NCBI GenBank assembly: GCA_018985235.1
Contig: JADGIG010000107.1
Coordinates: 1-18,904, forward strand
Direction: 5' to 3'
DNA length: 18,904 nucleotides
Source: Sanchytrium tribonematis
Taxonomy: Eukaryota > Sanchytriomycota > Sanchytriomycetes > Sanchytriales > Sanchytriaceae
Shown here: in pieces, positions 7,311-15,434 of the stretch
Numbering within the stretch: the stretch's first letter is position 1
How the letters are laid out: each line of letters starts with the position of its first letter
Notes under the pieces: generated by a model
The model's input: the letters and a program-made list of their open reading frames with translations, nothing else
What the model was told of the DNA's origin: nothing
Database searches by the model: none
Program-made: the position numbers and the translations under genes

Positions 7311-9229
7311 ATGTTTTGGTAAAACTGATTAGTCATGGTTATGTACCTGTTGCAGGCCATTTGCAACACATTTTGAGCCATATGATACAATTTCATGATC
7401 CTTTGAATACTTACCAAGCAGTTGACTCTCCTAAATTAGATGAAAAAACCGGGGAATTGAAATTAGCATGTCAAGTTCGTGGAAAGTCAACTTATTTGCC
7501 AGCTTTAAAAACGCCGATTAGCTTGTTTAACAAATACATCATATATTCAATCTTAGAGTACGATCCACTTTTAGATTCTAGTAATTTGAGCATGCAAAAT
7601 TGGTGTGAGATAGCCGAAGATTTGGCTGCAAATTACCACTTATTTGACGCATTTATTATTCTGCACGGTACGGACACTATGGCATATACAGCCTCTGCAT
7701 TGTCTTTCATGTTTGAAAATCTTGGCAAGACTGTTATTCTAACCGGATCACAAATTCCACTCTCAGAAGTAAGAAACGACGCCGTAGATAATTTGCTAGG
7801 CGCACTTACTATTGCTGGTCATTACGTGATACCTGAGGTCTGCCTGTATTTTGATAACAAACTCTTTCGTGGCAATAGAAGCTCCAAAATCGATACCATG
7901 GATTTTGATGCTTTTGACTCTCCCAATTGTGCTCCGCTTTTAACAGTAGGAATGAAAATTAATGTTAATTGGTCCCTTGTATGGAAGCCATTACAATTGC
8001 AACCCTTCAAAGTTCACACTCAAATGTCTCGTGACGTAGCTTGTCTTCGTATTTTTCCTGGGATTGCTGGTAAAACAATTGAAGCATTTATTAAGTCTGG
8101 AATCAAGGGAATTGTTTTAGAATCATTTGGCAGTGGGAATATACCAAGCAACAGACCTGACATCCTCAAGGCTCTGATGGATGCTTCCCATGAAAATGTC
8201 ATTATTATAAATTGTACTCAATGCCAAAAAGGATCCGTCTTGGATATATATGAAACTGGTAAGCAATTAAATAGGATTAATGTGATAGCAGGACATGATA
8301 TGACACCTGAATGTGCATTAACAAAATTGAGCTATTTGTTGGGTAAAAATTTACCACTAGACACCATTCGACATTTGCTAAAAACAAGCATGCGTGGAGA
8401 ACTCAGTTTGCCTCCCGTTGATAAATTCAGCCAAAAATCTATAGCAGTAACTGATGTCATAGATTCTCTGATGAATATTAACAAGAGAAATTCAAATCAG
8501 GACACCATTAAAAAAGCGCTATATCCGACTTTGTTTATGTCGGCCTGTAGTCTGAACAATACATCAGCTATTCATGAAATCCTAGATGAAATACAACCTG
8601 ATACGAATTGGCTCATTAATTCTAGTGATTATGATGGGAGAACACCTTTACACGTGACTTGTACCAAAGGAAATTTGGAAGTCGTCAAAATTCTTTTAGA
8701 AAATGGTGCATTAGTTCATTTAAAAGACATATTTGGACACACTCCATTATTTTATGCCATTAGATACCAGCATTACAAAATTGTGGAAGCACTGGCCTTG
8801 ACTGGTGCAAAATTGGCACTCCCTGCTGTTGTAGATGTGAAAACATTAAATAAGAAGATTATAAAGCAGCAAACTGAAATGGATATTGTAGATTATAAAG
8901 TGATTCAAATGGTACACGAATCCGTCATTAAGAATGATTTGAAGTTTTTAAAATTAATCATGGAGAATGGAGCACAAATCAATCAAGGTAATGTTGAAGG
9001 AAAAACTGCCTTGCACATTGCTGCAGCATTGGGAAAATTAGAGATTGTTAAATATTTACTTGATGAAAATGCAGATCATACGCTCGTGGATATATATGGA
9101 GAAACTGCATTGCAATTAGCAGAAAAGCACCACAAATTACTTGCAAAAGTACAATCTCACGGAGATTTGCATTTACTTCACAATTTAGGGGAGGTTGTTG
9201 AACTGTTGAAATCTTGTAAACACAATTAA
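7311..9229 (+). CDS. ASPG: type I-like asparaginase with C-terminal ankyrin repeats, N-terminus truncated
   Basis: The fold is bacterial AnsA/human ASPG type. From GYVPVAGHLQHIL onward it aligns along the family: ILHGTDTMAYTASALSFMFE (second catalytic Thr-Asp), VILTGSQIPL, LFRGNRSSK (catalytic Lys), ESFGSGN, MTPECALTKLSYLLG and RGELSLPP. Ankyrin repeats follow at about 8631-9160 (DGRTPLHVTCTKGNLEVVKI and EGKTALHIAAALGKLEIVKY), the same fusion as in animal ASPG. Odd: the N-terminal TGGTIGM motif with the nucleophilic Thr is absent, and no frame upstream encodes it. The continuous frame (from 7304) has no ATG before codon 7382. An ATG at 7311 joins the frame only if 14 nt (7319-7332) are removed, giving MFCHGYVPVAG and 634 residues. 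Activity as an asparaginase is therefore doubtful. Confidence 0.85.
7319..7332 (+). other. candidate 14-nt intron or frameshift at the asparaginase start
   Basis: GTAAAACTGATTAG has a GTAA donor, a CTGAT element and a TAG acceptor. It looks like the 19-nt glucosidase II intron with five bases missing. Removing it fuses ATGTTTTG to the asparaginase frame. A one-base error in the preceding T run would also join the frames. Confidence 0.35.
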
Positions 9230-9309
9230 TTGTATATCTCTCTTTTGATAACTCAAGTTCAAATGACAGATGACAAATCAGTAAATTATCTTTGGCTGGT
9301 AAATTCATT

Positions 9310-10287
9310 CTATTTTTTCAAATGATCCAAATGTTTAACAACTTCGTTCAGCGTGTAAGTTAATTGCATTAGTTTCTTATTAATTTGTTCAACATCATAC
9401 TCGCATTGACTGAGCAATGAAATTGACAATGAATGCTCATCCATATTGACAACATGATGATTATTCACTTTCTTTAATTTTTTATGCTTCTTGGCAGTCA
9501 TATACACCTCTGTTAAATGAGAACTGATAATAGTAATTGGAAAAGTAAACATAATCACAGCTAACAACATGACCATGGCAGCAATAGTTCTACCTTGAGG
9601 TGTTTGTGGAATCGTATCTCCGTATCCAACAGTGGTGATTGTACAAATTGCCCACCAAAACGCATCAAATAATGTTTGAAAAGAGCATAATTCACCTTGT
9701 TTATGTCCTGAAGTGTAATAACGAGTTCCGTCTTTTAATTCACAACTTAATGTTTCTGTATAAAACATGACATTTGATAAAAATACAATGGAAATAAGAC
9801 ATAATAAAACCATCATGAGCAATCCATCCATGGATTTTTTAACGGCTTTGAAAGCCAACTGTAGTTGAAATGAATGCCAATATAATCTACAAAGTCGTAA
9901 ACAGCGCACAGTACATAAAAGTGGGATGTAACCAACAATCCAGATTTGATTTGAGGATAATAAATAACCGATATCGCAAATTATAACTAAATTGGCCAAT
10001 AACTCCAAAATTACAATACTTGAAGATAAAAAGTCAAATTTCGAGGGCGCGGCTAAAAACCTTATCGCCCATTCTATTGAAAAATATATATTAGTCATTA
10101 AATCTATAGAAACTAGAGTTCTTCTATCTATTTGATCATCGACAATATCGGCTACCGTGGATATGGTGGTGTTTACCATTGATATGAGAAGCACAAAAGC
10201 GCTGATGGAAAACATAAATATACCATGACGAGATTGGAACGGTTCATTAAATAAATCATGAAGAGACATGGTCGAAATGTGTTTCAT
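9310..10287 (-). CDS. voltage-gated K+ channel (Kv type, six transmembrane)
   Basis: 325 residues. S1 is at about 22-42. S2 carries FSIEWAIRFLA (69-79) with the conserved Glu and Arg. S3 is at about 89-110. S4 has Arg128, Arg131 and Arg134 at three-residue spacing (VRCLRLCRLYWHS), fewer charges than most Kv sensors. S5 is at about 154-175. The pore helix and selectivity filter TTVGYGD (218-224) are canonical for K+ selectivity. S6 ends in FPITIISSHLTEVY, with a single Pro instead of PVP. There is no T1 tetramerisation domain at the N-terminus. The C-terminus ends in a short coiled coil (about 297-325) that could take over assembly. It sits in the plasma or ciliary membrane by family knowledge; a ciliary role is speculation. 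Confidence 0.93.
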   Translation of the reverse strand: MKHISTMSLHDLFNEPFQSRHGIFMFSISAFVLLISMVNTTISTVADIVDDQIDRRTLVSIDLMTNIYFSIEWAIRFLAAPSKFDFLSSSIVILELLANLVIICDIGYLLSSNQIWIVGYIPLLCTVRCLRLCRLYWHSFQLQLAFKAVKKSMDGLLMMVLLCLISIVFLSNVMFYTETLSCELKDGTRYYTSGHKQGELCSFQTLFDAFWWAICTITTVGYGDTIPQTPQGRTIAAMVMLLAVIMFTFPITIISSHLTEVYMTAKKHKKLKKVNNHHVVNMDEHSLSISLLSQCEYDVEQINKKLMQLTYTLNEVVKHLDHLKK

Positions 10288-10376
10288 TTTAAACTTGCAA
10301 ATTTGTGCGCTTTTGCATGCGAATTTTTAGGGTTGATTGGATTAAAAAATGTCACATGAATCCCTTTGATCGCCAT
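10284..10376 (-). other. upstream ORF overlapping the K+ channel start
   Basis: An ATG at 10376-10374 opens a 30-codon frame (starts MAIKGIHVTFFNPINPKN, ends HKFASLK). Its TGA overlaps the channel ATG as ATGA. The peptide is basic and looks coding-like. It could be a regulatory uORF allowing reinitiation, or a tiny gene. Met7 of the channel is an alternative start that would separate the two. Confidence 0.4.
10332..10340 (-). promoter_or_regulatory. CCAAT-type element in the K+ channel 5' region
   Basis: On the minus strand the bases read CCAATCAAC, the third copy of this 9-mer. Here it lies inside the channel's uORF, so a promoter role is less certain. The wider gap 10377-10562 shows only AT-rich sequence; a 26-codon plus-strand ORF at about 10387-10467 has no other support. 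Confidence 0.25.
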
Positions 10377-10562
10377 TTATTTTCAGATGATTTTAGCTGG
10401 TCCAGGAATGGCAAATAGAAATAATGCAAGAAAATGTATTATTATTTATATTAAGAAAATTTACTAGAAACGACAAGGCTAAAATGCAAATTTAAAATAT
10501 GGGACTCATTCGCGTATGCCTCTGTTGAGTAAATAATGAGAATAAAATTTATATGGAATGAT

Positions 10563-11991
10563 TTAATCACTTGGACCGATCATTTCTTCTGGTCTTACCC
10601 ATTTGTCAAAATCCTCACTAGTTAGCAGTTTCAAAGCAATTGCAGCTTCTTTCAAAGTTGTTCCCTCCTTGTGCGCTTTCTTTGCAGCCTTTGCAGCATT
10701 ATCATAACCTATATAAATGCAAATTACCAATATATGGATTTAATGCCGTGACTAACATCAATGATTCATTCATTATACTGTTGATTTTCTCTTTATTCGC
10801 AACTGTACCAGAAACACAATGCTCTGCAAAAGAGCGACTTCCATCTGCCAACAATCGAATACTTTGCAATAAATTTCGAATCATTACAGGTTTAAAAACA
10901 TTTAATTCGAAATGTCCATTTGATCCACCAACTGAAATGGAAACATGATTTCCCATGACCTGTGCACAAATCATAGTCATTGATTCACATTGAGTCGGAT
11001 TCACTTTTCCAGGCATAATACTACTACCTGGTTCATTTTCTGGCAAACTTAGCTCACCTAAACCGCATCGAGGTCCACTGCCCAATAATCTAAAGTCATT
11101 TGCTATTTTCATCAAAGAACAAGCTAGTGTATTCAAAGCTCCACTTGCAAATACAATGGCATCTTTCGAAGCCAAAGCTTCAAATTTATTTGGCGCTGTT
11201 TCGAAAGGCAAGTCAGTCAATTCTGCAATCTGCTTGGCAACAGTAATATCATACCCTTTTTTTGTATTCAAACCAGTGCCGACAGCTGTTCCACCCAATG
11301 CCAGATAGTAAAGATGAGGCAATGCATATTCGACTCTTTGAATTCCTAAATTGATCTGTTGAACATATCCGCTAAACTCTTGTCCCAATGTTAAGGGAGT
11401 TGCATCTTGTAAATGAGTTCGCCCAATTTTAATAATATCTTTAAATTCATCTGATTTTTTTTGCAGCTCATCTTTTAGAGCGTGAAGTGCGGGTATTAAG
11501 TCATTCTTAATTGCCATCGCAGCTGCAATATGCATTGCTGTTGGAAAAGTATCATTAGAAGACTGTCCCATATTGATGTGATCATTTGGGTGTACTGGTT
11601 TTTTGCTTCCTAGTTCGCCACCTAGTATTTCAATTGCTCTATTGCTAATGACCTCGTTGCAATTCATGTTGCTTTGTGTGCCGCTTCCAGTTTGATAAGT
11701 GACTAGTGGGAAATGTTCGTCCAATTTTCCTGTTATAACTTCGTCACAGGCTTGAACGATCGCAGGAAATTTATCACTTAGTTTGTCTTTGTTAATGATG
11801 GCACAAGCCTTTTTAATGACGCCGAATGCGTGAATAACTTTAATTGGCATCTTATCCGTAGAGTCTCCAATCTTAAAATTCATTAAACTTCTTTGTGTTT
11901 GTGCTCCATAATATTTATCTGACGGAACTTGAAGCTCTCCAAATGTATCTCTTTCTGTACGTGTTGCCATTCGTCTGAGGGCGCGCAACAT
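10563..11991 (-). CDS. FH: class II fumarase, mitochondrial, one 19-nt intron
   Basis: Fumarate hydratase interconverts fumarate and malate in the citric-acid cycle. A short basic presequence ([15 protein letters not shown]) suggests mitochondrial import. The class II landmarks are all present: [39 protein letters not shown] with His193, and [11 protein letters not shown] (322-332) with the catalytic Ser323. The uninterrupted frame would end shortly after NPYIG. Joining 11991-10728 to 10708-10563 continues as [20 protein letters not shown] to the end at MIGPSD, exactly the family's C-terminus, giving 469 residues, a normal length. The stop is TAAA. The start is 49 bp downstream of the CFAP100-like gene on the same strand. 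Confidence 0.96.
10709..10727 (-). other. 19-nt spliceosomal intron in fumarase
   Basis: GTAATTTGCATTTATATAG on the minus strand has a GTAA donor and a TATAG acceptor and falls after a G in phase 1. Removing exactly these 19 bases turns NPYIG into [11 protein letters not shown], the conserved fumarase motif. The precision of the fit makes this the firmest intron in the window. Confidence 0.92.
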
Positions 11992-12040
11992 AAAACTCCG
12001 TCTAGAAAAATTTCCGATTTAATTGTGCGGCATACTTGAT

Positions 12041-13051
12041 TTATTTCCAGAAAAAGTCTTGATCTGCATCTACCTCAATTTCTTCAGTGTGCTCATTCTT
12101 TTTCTTCAAAACTACCCTCACCTTTTTCTTTTGATGACTTCTTTTAGATTTTTGTTCAACTTTTGATTTTTGTTTGAAAATGAGTTCTTCTTGTTCATAT
12201 TCCCTCATTTTCTTGTCAAGTGCTTTCCTTATTTTAATTTGCTGTTCAGCCGGTAATCGATCAAATTTTTCCATAATGTTGTTCACCTTAGTCTCAATTT
12301 CACCAAGCATTTGAAAAGGAGTTAAGGATTGCTCTGGACCGATGCAGAATTTATAGACTCTTTGAATTATCAATGCAAGATTATCTGTATTAAGCAAATC
12401 AGATTTGTCAAAGGAAACCGAGTGCTTTAATACAGCCTTAGAGACGTCTTCCTTTTCAACATCAATTTTGGCTACTTCCAATGGTTCCGTAAGGCTTCTC
12501 AACAAGTCTTTTTGCTGTATTTGTTGATATTTGAACAATAAATCCAAATTATCCTGTTCGAGACTGCTCATGTACTGAGCTAATTCTTGAGGGGTCCAAT
12601 CCTTTTTCCCTAGCTTGTCAAAGAACTTTTGATATTCTTCAAGTTCTCGTAGAACGTCATGCTTTTTGGCTATCTCGTTTTTTAGAACTTGTGATTGTGT
12701 AAGAAGTTGTTCATATTCATTTGCTTTTTCTTGCTTTAGTTTTGATTCTAATTCTGCCCTTTTGATGGCATCTATGCAAACTTTATCACTCTGCTTAAGA
12801 AACTCATTAAATTTTAAAGCATCCTCTTTTAGTGTTTGTTCATCTTCCTCAATCTGTTTTCTTTCACTCTCCATTTGTGCTGTTAACTTATCAATCTCTT
12901 GCTTCTTAAGTTCAATATCATGCTGCAAATAATGAATTTCCCTTTTTCTATCCTTATATTCATCAATATACTCTTTACAAAATTTATAATTTTTAACAAT
13001 AGACTGGTTCAGCATATTATTAGCAGCACCAACATAATCCTGAATCGACAT
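12041..13051 (-). CDS. CFAP100: CFAP100/CCDC37-like cilium coiled-coil protein (DUF4200)
   Basis: 336 residues. Residues about 30-148 form a continuous coiled coil of DUF4200 type; the stretch ALKFNEFLKQSDKVCIDAIK, then KLKQEKANEYEQLL and EEYQKFFDKL, is typical of the CFAP100/CFAP73 family. The next part (LAQYMSSLEQDNLDLLFKYQ) and IIQRVYKFCIG...MLGEIETKVN fit CFAP100 rather than CFAP73. In Chlamydomonas these form the MIA complex, which links to inner-arm dynein f and tunes ciliary beating. The C-terminus is Lys-rich, then acidic (EEIEVDADQDFFW). The protein is shorter than animal CFAP100, lacking most of its N-terminal region. The stop TAA lies in AATAAA. CFAP73 is the main alternative. Confidence 0.78.
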   Translation of the reverse strand: MSIQDYVGAANNMLNQSIVKNYKFCKEYIDEYKDRKREIHYLQHDIELKKQEIDKLTAQMESERKQIEEDEQTLKEDALKFNEFLKQSDKVCIDAIKRAELESKLKQEKANEYEQLLTQSQVLKNEIAKKHDVLRELEEYQKFFDKLGKKDWTPQELAQYMSSLEQDNLDLLFKYQQIQQKDLLRSLTEPLEVAKIDVEKEDVSKAVLKHSVSFDKSDLLNTDNLALIIQRVYKFCIGPEQSLTPFQMLGEIETKVNNIMEKFDRLPAEQQIKIRKALDKKMREYEQEELIFKQKSKVEQKSKRSHQKKKVRVVLKKKNEHTEEIEVDADQDFFWK

Positions 13052-13204
13052 AATAATTCTGACTGTTTTATATTTTTTGGCAGACTGAACTGTGAATTTT
13101 CAAGGCTTTTAAATAATCCAAAATCTTAATCGACTTTTTTCATGATAATAAAAACGTAATCATCAATATATCCGAAGCCAAATTCAATTGTTTGAAACAA
13201 CTCC

Positions 13205-13693
13205 ATGAAAATTTTTAAGCAACAACAATTCGTTCAAGCAAGTCCTGTGGCGGTTTACAACGTTATTAGCAACATTAACAACTATCACAAATTTATACCG
13301 TTTTGTTCGAGTAGTAATATTTTAAAAACGAAAGCAGATTTAATGTTGGATGCACCTCTTCATAGGCAGATTTTACTTGACGCCGAATTGGGTATATCGT
13401 TTTACAAGTTTAAAGAGTCATATATATCCCAGGTCACATGTATCCCTTTCAATTACGTTAAGGCAACAAGCCAATCTAAACTATTCAAGGACTTGACAAC
13501 TATTTGGAAGATTAATGGCAATTACACTGATAATGAGTGTAAAGTCGAGTACACCTTAAAGTATGAGTTCAACATGCTTTTATATGAAAAGCTTAGTCGC
13601 CTCGTTTTTGATTCAATGAGTTCGAAGATGATGGATGCATTCATTCAAGAAATTAAGCGTCAGAGCCAAAATGAAACTCAATTATTGATTTGA
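13205..13693 (+). CDS. COQ10: COQ10-like coenzyme Q-binding START-domain protein
   Basis: 162 residues covering nearly the whole COQ10/polyketide-cyclase START fold. Family features: SPVAVYNVISNINNYHKFIP near the N-terminus, FCSSSNIL, a hydrophobic beta strand pair with VTCIPFNYVKATSQSKLFKD, a WKIN strand, and a C-terminal helix from about residue 120 (LVFDSMSSKMMDAFIQEIKR). COQ10 binds ubiquinone at the mitochondrial inner membrane and supports respiration and CoQ synthesis. No mitochondrial presequence is visible, and an in-frame TGA just upstream fixes the start. It is divergent from the CFAP100-like gene (153 bp). Its stop is TGAG, 3 bp from a minus-strand stop. Confidence 0.9.
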   Translation: MKIFKQQQFVQASPVAVYNVISNINNYHKFIPFCSSSNILKTKADLMLDAPLHRQILLDAELGISFYKFKESYISQVTCIPFNYVKATSQSKLFKDLTTIWKINGNYTDNECKVEYTLKYEFNMLLYEKLSRLVFDSMSSKMMDAFIQEIKRQSQNETQLLI

Positions 13694-13696
13694 GTC

Positions 13697-14011
13697 CTAG
13701 GATCGAGGTTCGCCCATATACTTTTGTAATTGCTGAAATTCGATTAATCCATTTACCCGCATTTTTGGCGAAATTGGAATTTCAGTTTGTGGATTCTATC
13801 GCTGAGCCACTCTTATTGTCCCATCACTTTTAAATAACTTTTTACTTAAAGCACCTGGCTTATAAGTATTAAAATAAACAAAAACAGTTATTTAAAAATA
13901 CAATTTACTCAGCAACAGTAACTTCGGAGCGATAATTTATCTTGCAAGTACAGGTATTCTACAATTAGATGGCAGAATTTGATTGCAATCCAATGCTTTA
14001 CTGTAGCTCAT
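13697..14011 (-). pseudogene. unresolved or decayed small minus-strand gene
   Basis: The 371-bp gap between COQ10 and the AK7-like gene contains coding-like fragments on the minus strand. An ATG at 14011 gives 24 codons (MSYSKALDCNQILPSN, then CRIPVLAR) to a TAA. The neighbouring frame then reads INYRSEVTVAE. The first frame resumes as KPGALSKKLFKSDGTIRVAQ, meets a TAG, and continues NPQTEIPISPKMRVNGLIEF to a TAG at 13699-13697. A 15-nt GT-AG segment (GTGGCTCAGCGATAG) would remove the internal TAG in frame. A 19-nt GT-AG segment (GTAAAAAGTTATTTAAAAG) is also present, but splicing it does not give a clean frame. I could not build one coherent model. Family not recognised. Confidence 0.35.
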
Positions 14012-14064
14012 TTCAGAAATCAAGACTTTGGTCGTTATGATTTGACCGCTTTGTTTTTTCTCGA

Positions 14065-15384
14065 ATGTCTGAAATTATGGCCACAAAAGTTTCATATTTG
14101 GCGGATATTTCAAATAATAAAATTGTGTTGGACATCATTGGCAACTCAAAATACCTCAACATTAACTTGGAGTCACTTCCTGATGAGCCATTAATAGGTT
14201 TGAGTAGTTATTTGGCCTATGGTAGTGGAAATTTGGAAAATCCATTGAAAAGAAAACCACACCCAAATTACATTTTGCAGTATCAAACAGAGAAATACCT
14301 CTTTAAAGCAAGAAAGATATTGATTTTACACTGTGGGTTATTGCTGGATGTATTGGAACCGCTTTTGGTGCATTCTTGGAAAAATATGGCTGGCTTGGAA
14401 TTTAATGATTCTATTATTCCTCTCATAAGCAAATCATTCTTGATGAAAACTATAGAAACTTCTGTAGTGGACACAAGTGAATATCGCTTATTATTTGAAG
14501 GTGCGACATCCTTAAAGTCATTATTCGAAGATTGGAACTCTCAGTTTTGTAAAGTTGAGGCCATTCCCGAAATGTCAAGTATTTACTCGAAGTACATTCA
14601 AATCAGCGACTTGACTGCTTGCAATAGTGGATTTGAAGAATCTAACGTTCAAGGATGCAAGGATATCTTCAACGACTTTGTGTCTCAATGTAGAATCAAA
14701 TATGGAATGTTTAAACGGCAAATTATGGTAATTGGAACTTCAGAAAGTGGTAAGACTGTTCTTTCTAATAGGTTGAGTCAGTATTATGAGTTGGATATGG
14801 TGACAGATACTCCCTCGGCTAATCCACATGGGAGCGTGCTAGATTGTAATTTGTTTGATGTGACAAGTGTTTCTAGTGCAATCGAGAATTTTAAACCGAA
14901 TTTAATTATTATTCTAGGTAAAGACAAGAATGATCATTTGATATCAATAATTGAATTTGTAAATACATTAGACGTGGAATTGGTTTTTATTGGTAATGAA
15001 TTTTATGAATTTGAAAAGTCTCCAGCTGACCTGAAAAACATAGTATGGCCAAGGGATGACTTTCTATTTAAAGATACCCGATTTTCTTTATGGAAACACA
15101 TAATTAAACAGCTTAAGCCGTCATTCTGCTATGACATCCCGATTGAATACAAAAAGTCAGAAATGGACAGAATCAAAGTTCATTTGGAAACCATCAAGTC
15201 AATTGAGAATTCACCCATACAAGAATTAAAGTATGAAATTCCAGAAACAGAATATTCCAAGGATGCCGCTAGAACATTAGAAAAAGTGATTCCTCATATA
15301 ATCACAGGGTTAAAAACAATAGATCTAAAAGATAGCAAAACAGTGATTCAAGATCTCGGTAATTATTTGCTAGCAATCAAATAA
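14065..15384 (+). CDS. AK7: adenylate kinase 7-like cilium protein, probably degenerate kinase
   Basis: 439 residues. The N-terminal half resembles the Rossmann-like part of AK7: RKPHPNYILQYQTEKYLFKA corresponds to the family's HPNF...AEK segment, followed by LLEPLLVHSWKN-type and IIPLI...SFLMKTIE segments. A P-loop (GTSESGKT, 224-231) stands where AK7 has its kinase domain. The C-terminus (about 399-439, VIPHIITGL...VIQDLGNYLL) is a Dpy-30-type dimerisation helix pair, as in AK7. The kinase region is short: no NMP-binding TG..LR, no DGFPR and no LID motif are visible, so phosphotransfer is doubtful. AK7 is a ciliary protein required for motility. ATG 14065 is chosen; Met5 is an alternative. 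The stop TAA lies inside AATAAA. Confidence 0.72.
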   Translation: MSEIMATKVSYLADISNNKIVLDIIGNSKYLNINLESLPDEPLIGLSSYLAYGSGNLENPLKRKPHPNYILQYQTEKYLFKARKILILHCGLLLDVLEPLLVHSWKNMAGLEFNDSIIPLISKSFLMKTIETSVVDTSEYRLLFEGATSLKSLFEDWNSQFCKVEAIPEMSSIYSKYIQISDLTACNSGFEESNVQGCKDIFNDFVSQCRIKYGMFKRQIMVIGTSESGKTVLSNRLSQYYELDMVTDTPSANPHGSVLDCNLFDVTSVSSAIENFKPNLIIILGKDKNDHLISIIEFVNTLDVELVFIGNEFYEFEKSPADLKNIVWPRDDFLFKDTRFSLWKHIIKQLKPSFCYDIPIEYKKSEMDRIKVHLETIKSIENSPIQELKYEIPETEYSKDAARTLEKVIPHIITGLKTIDLKDSKTVIQDLGNYLLAIK

Positions 15385-15434
15385 AGGATTGTTTAATTAC
15401 TGGTTTATTTGAAGCGCTTCCCCTTGGAGTAGTT

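Noticed and set aside
9048-9308. 86-residue minus-strand ORF near the end of asparaginase-ankyrin
   Set aside because: Mostly antisense to a clear ankyrin repeat, with no supporting pattern.
10640-10948. 102-residue plus-strand ORF
   Set aside because: Antisense to fumarase, including its intron; a shadow.
13740-13800. Similarity of NPQTEIPI to the HU/IHF DNA-binding motif (NPQTGE.I.IP)
   Set aside because: Only a few residues match and the surrounding HU features are absent.
13979-14194. 71-residue plus-strand ORF overlapping the AK7-like start
   Set aside because: It is out of frame with the conserved protein and opens from a non-ATG codon.
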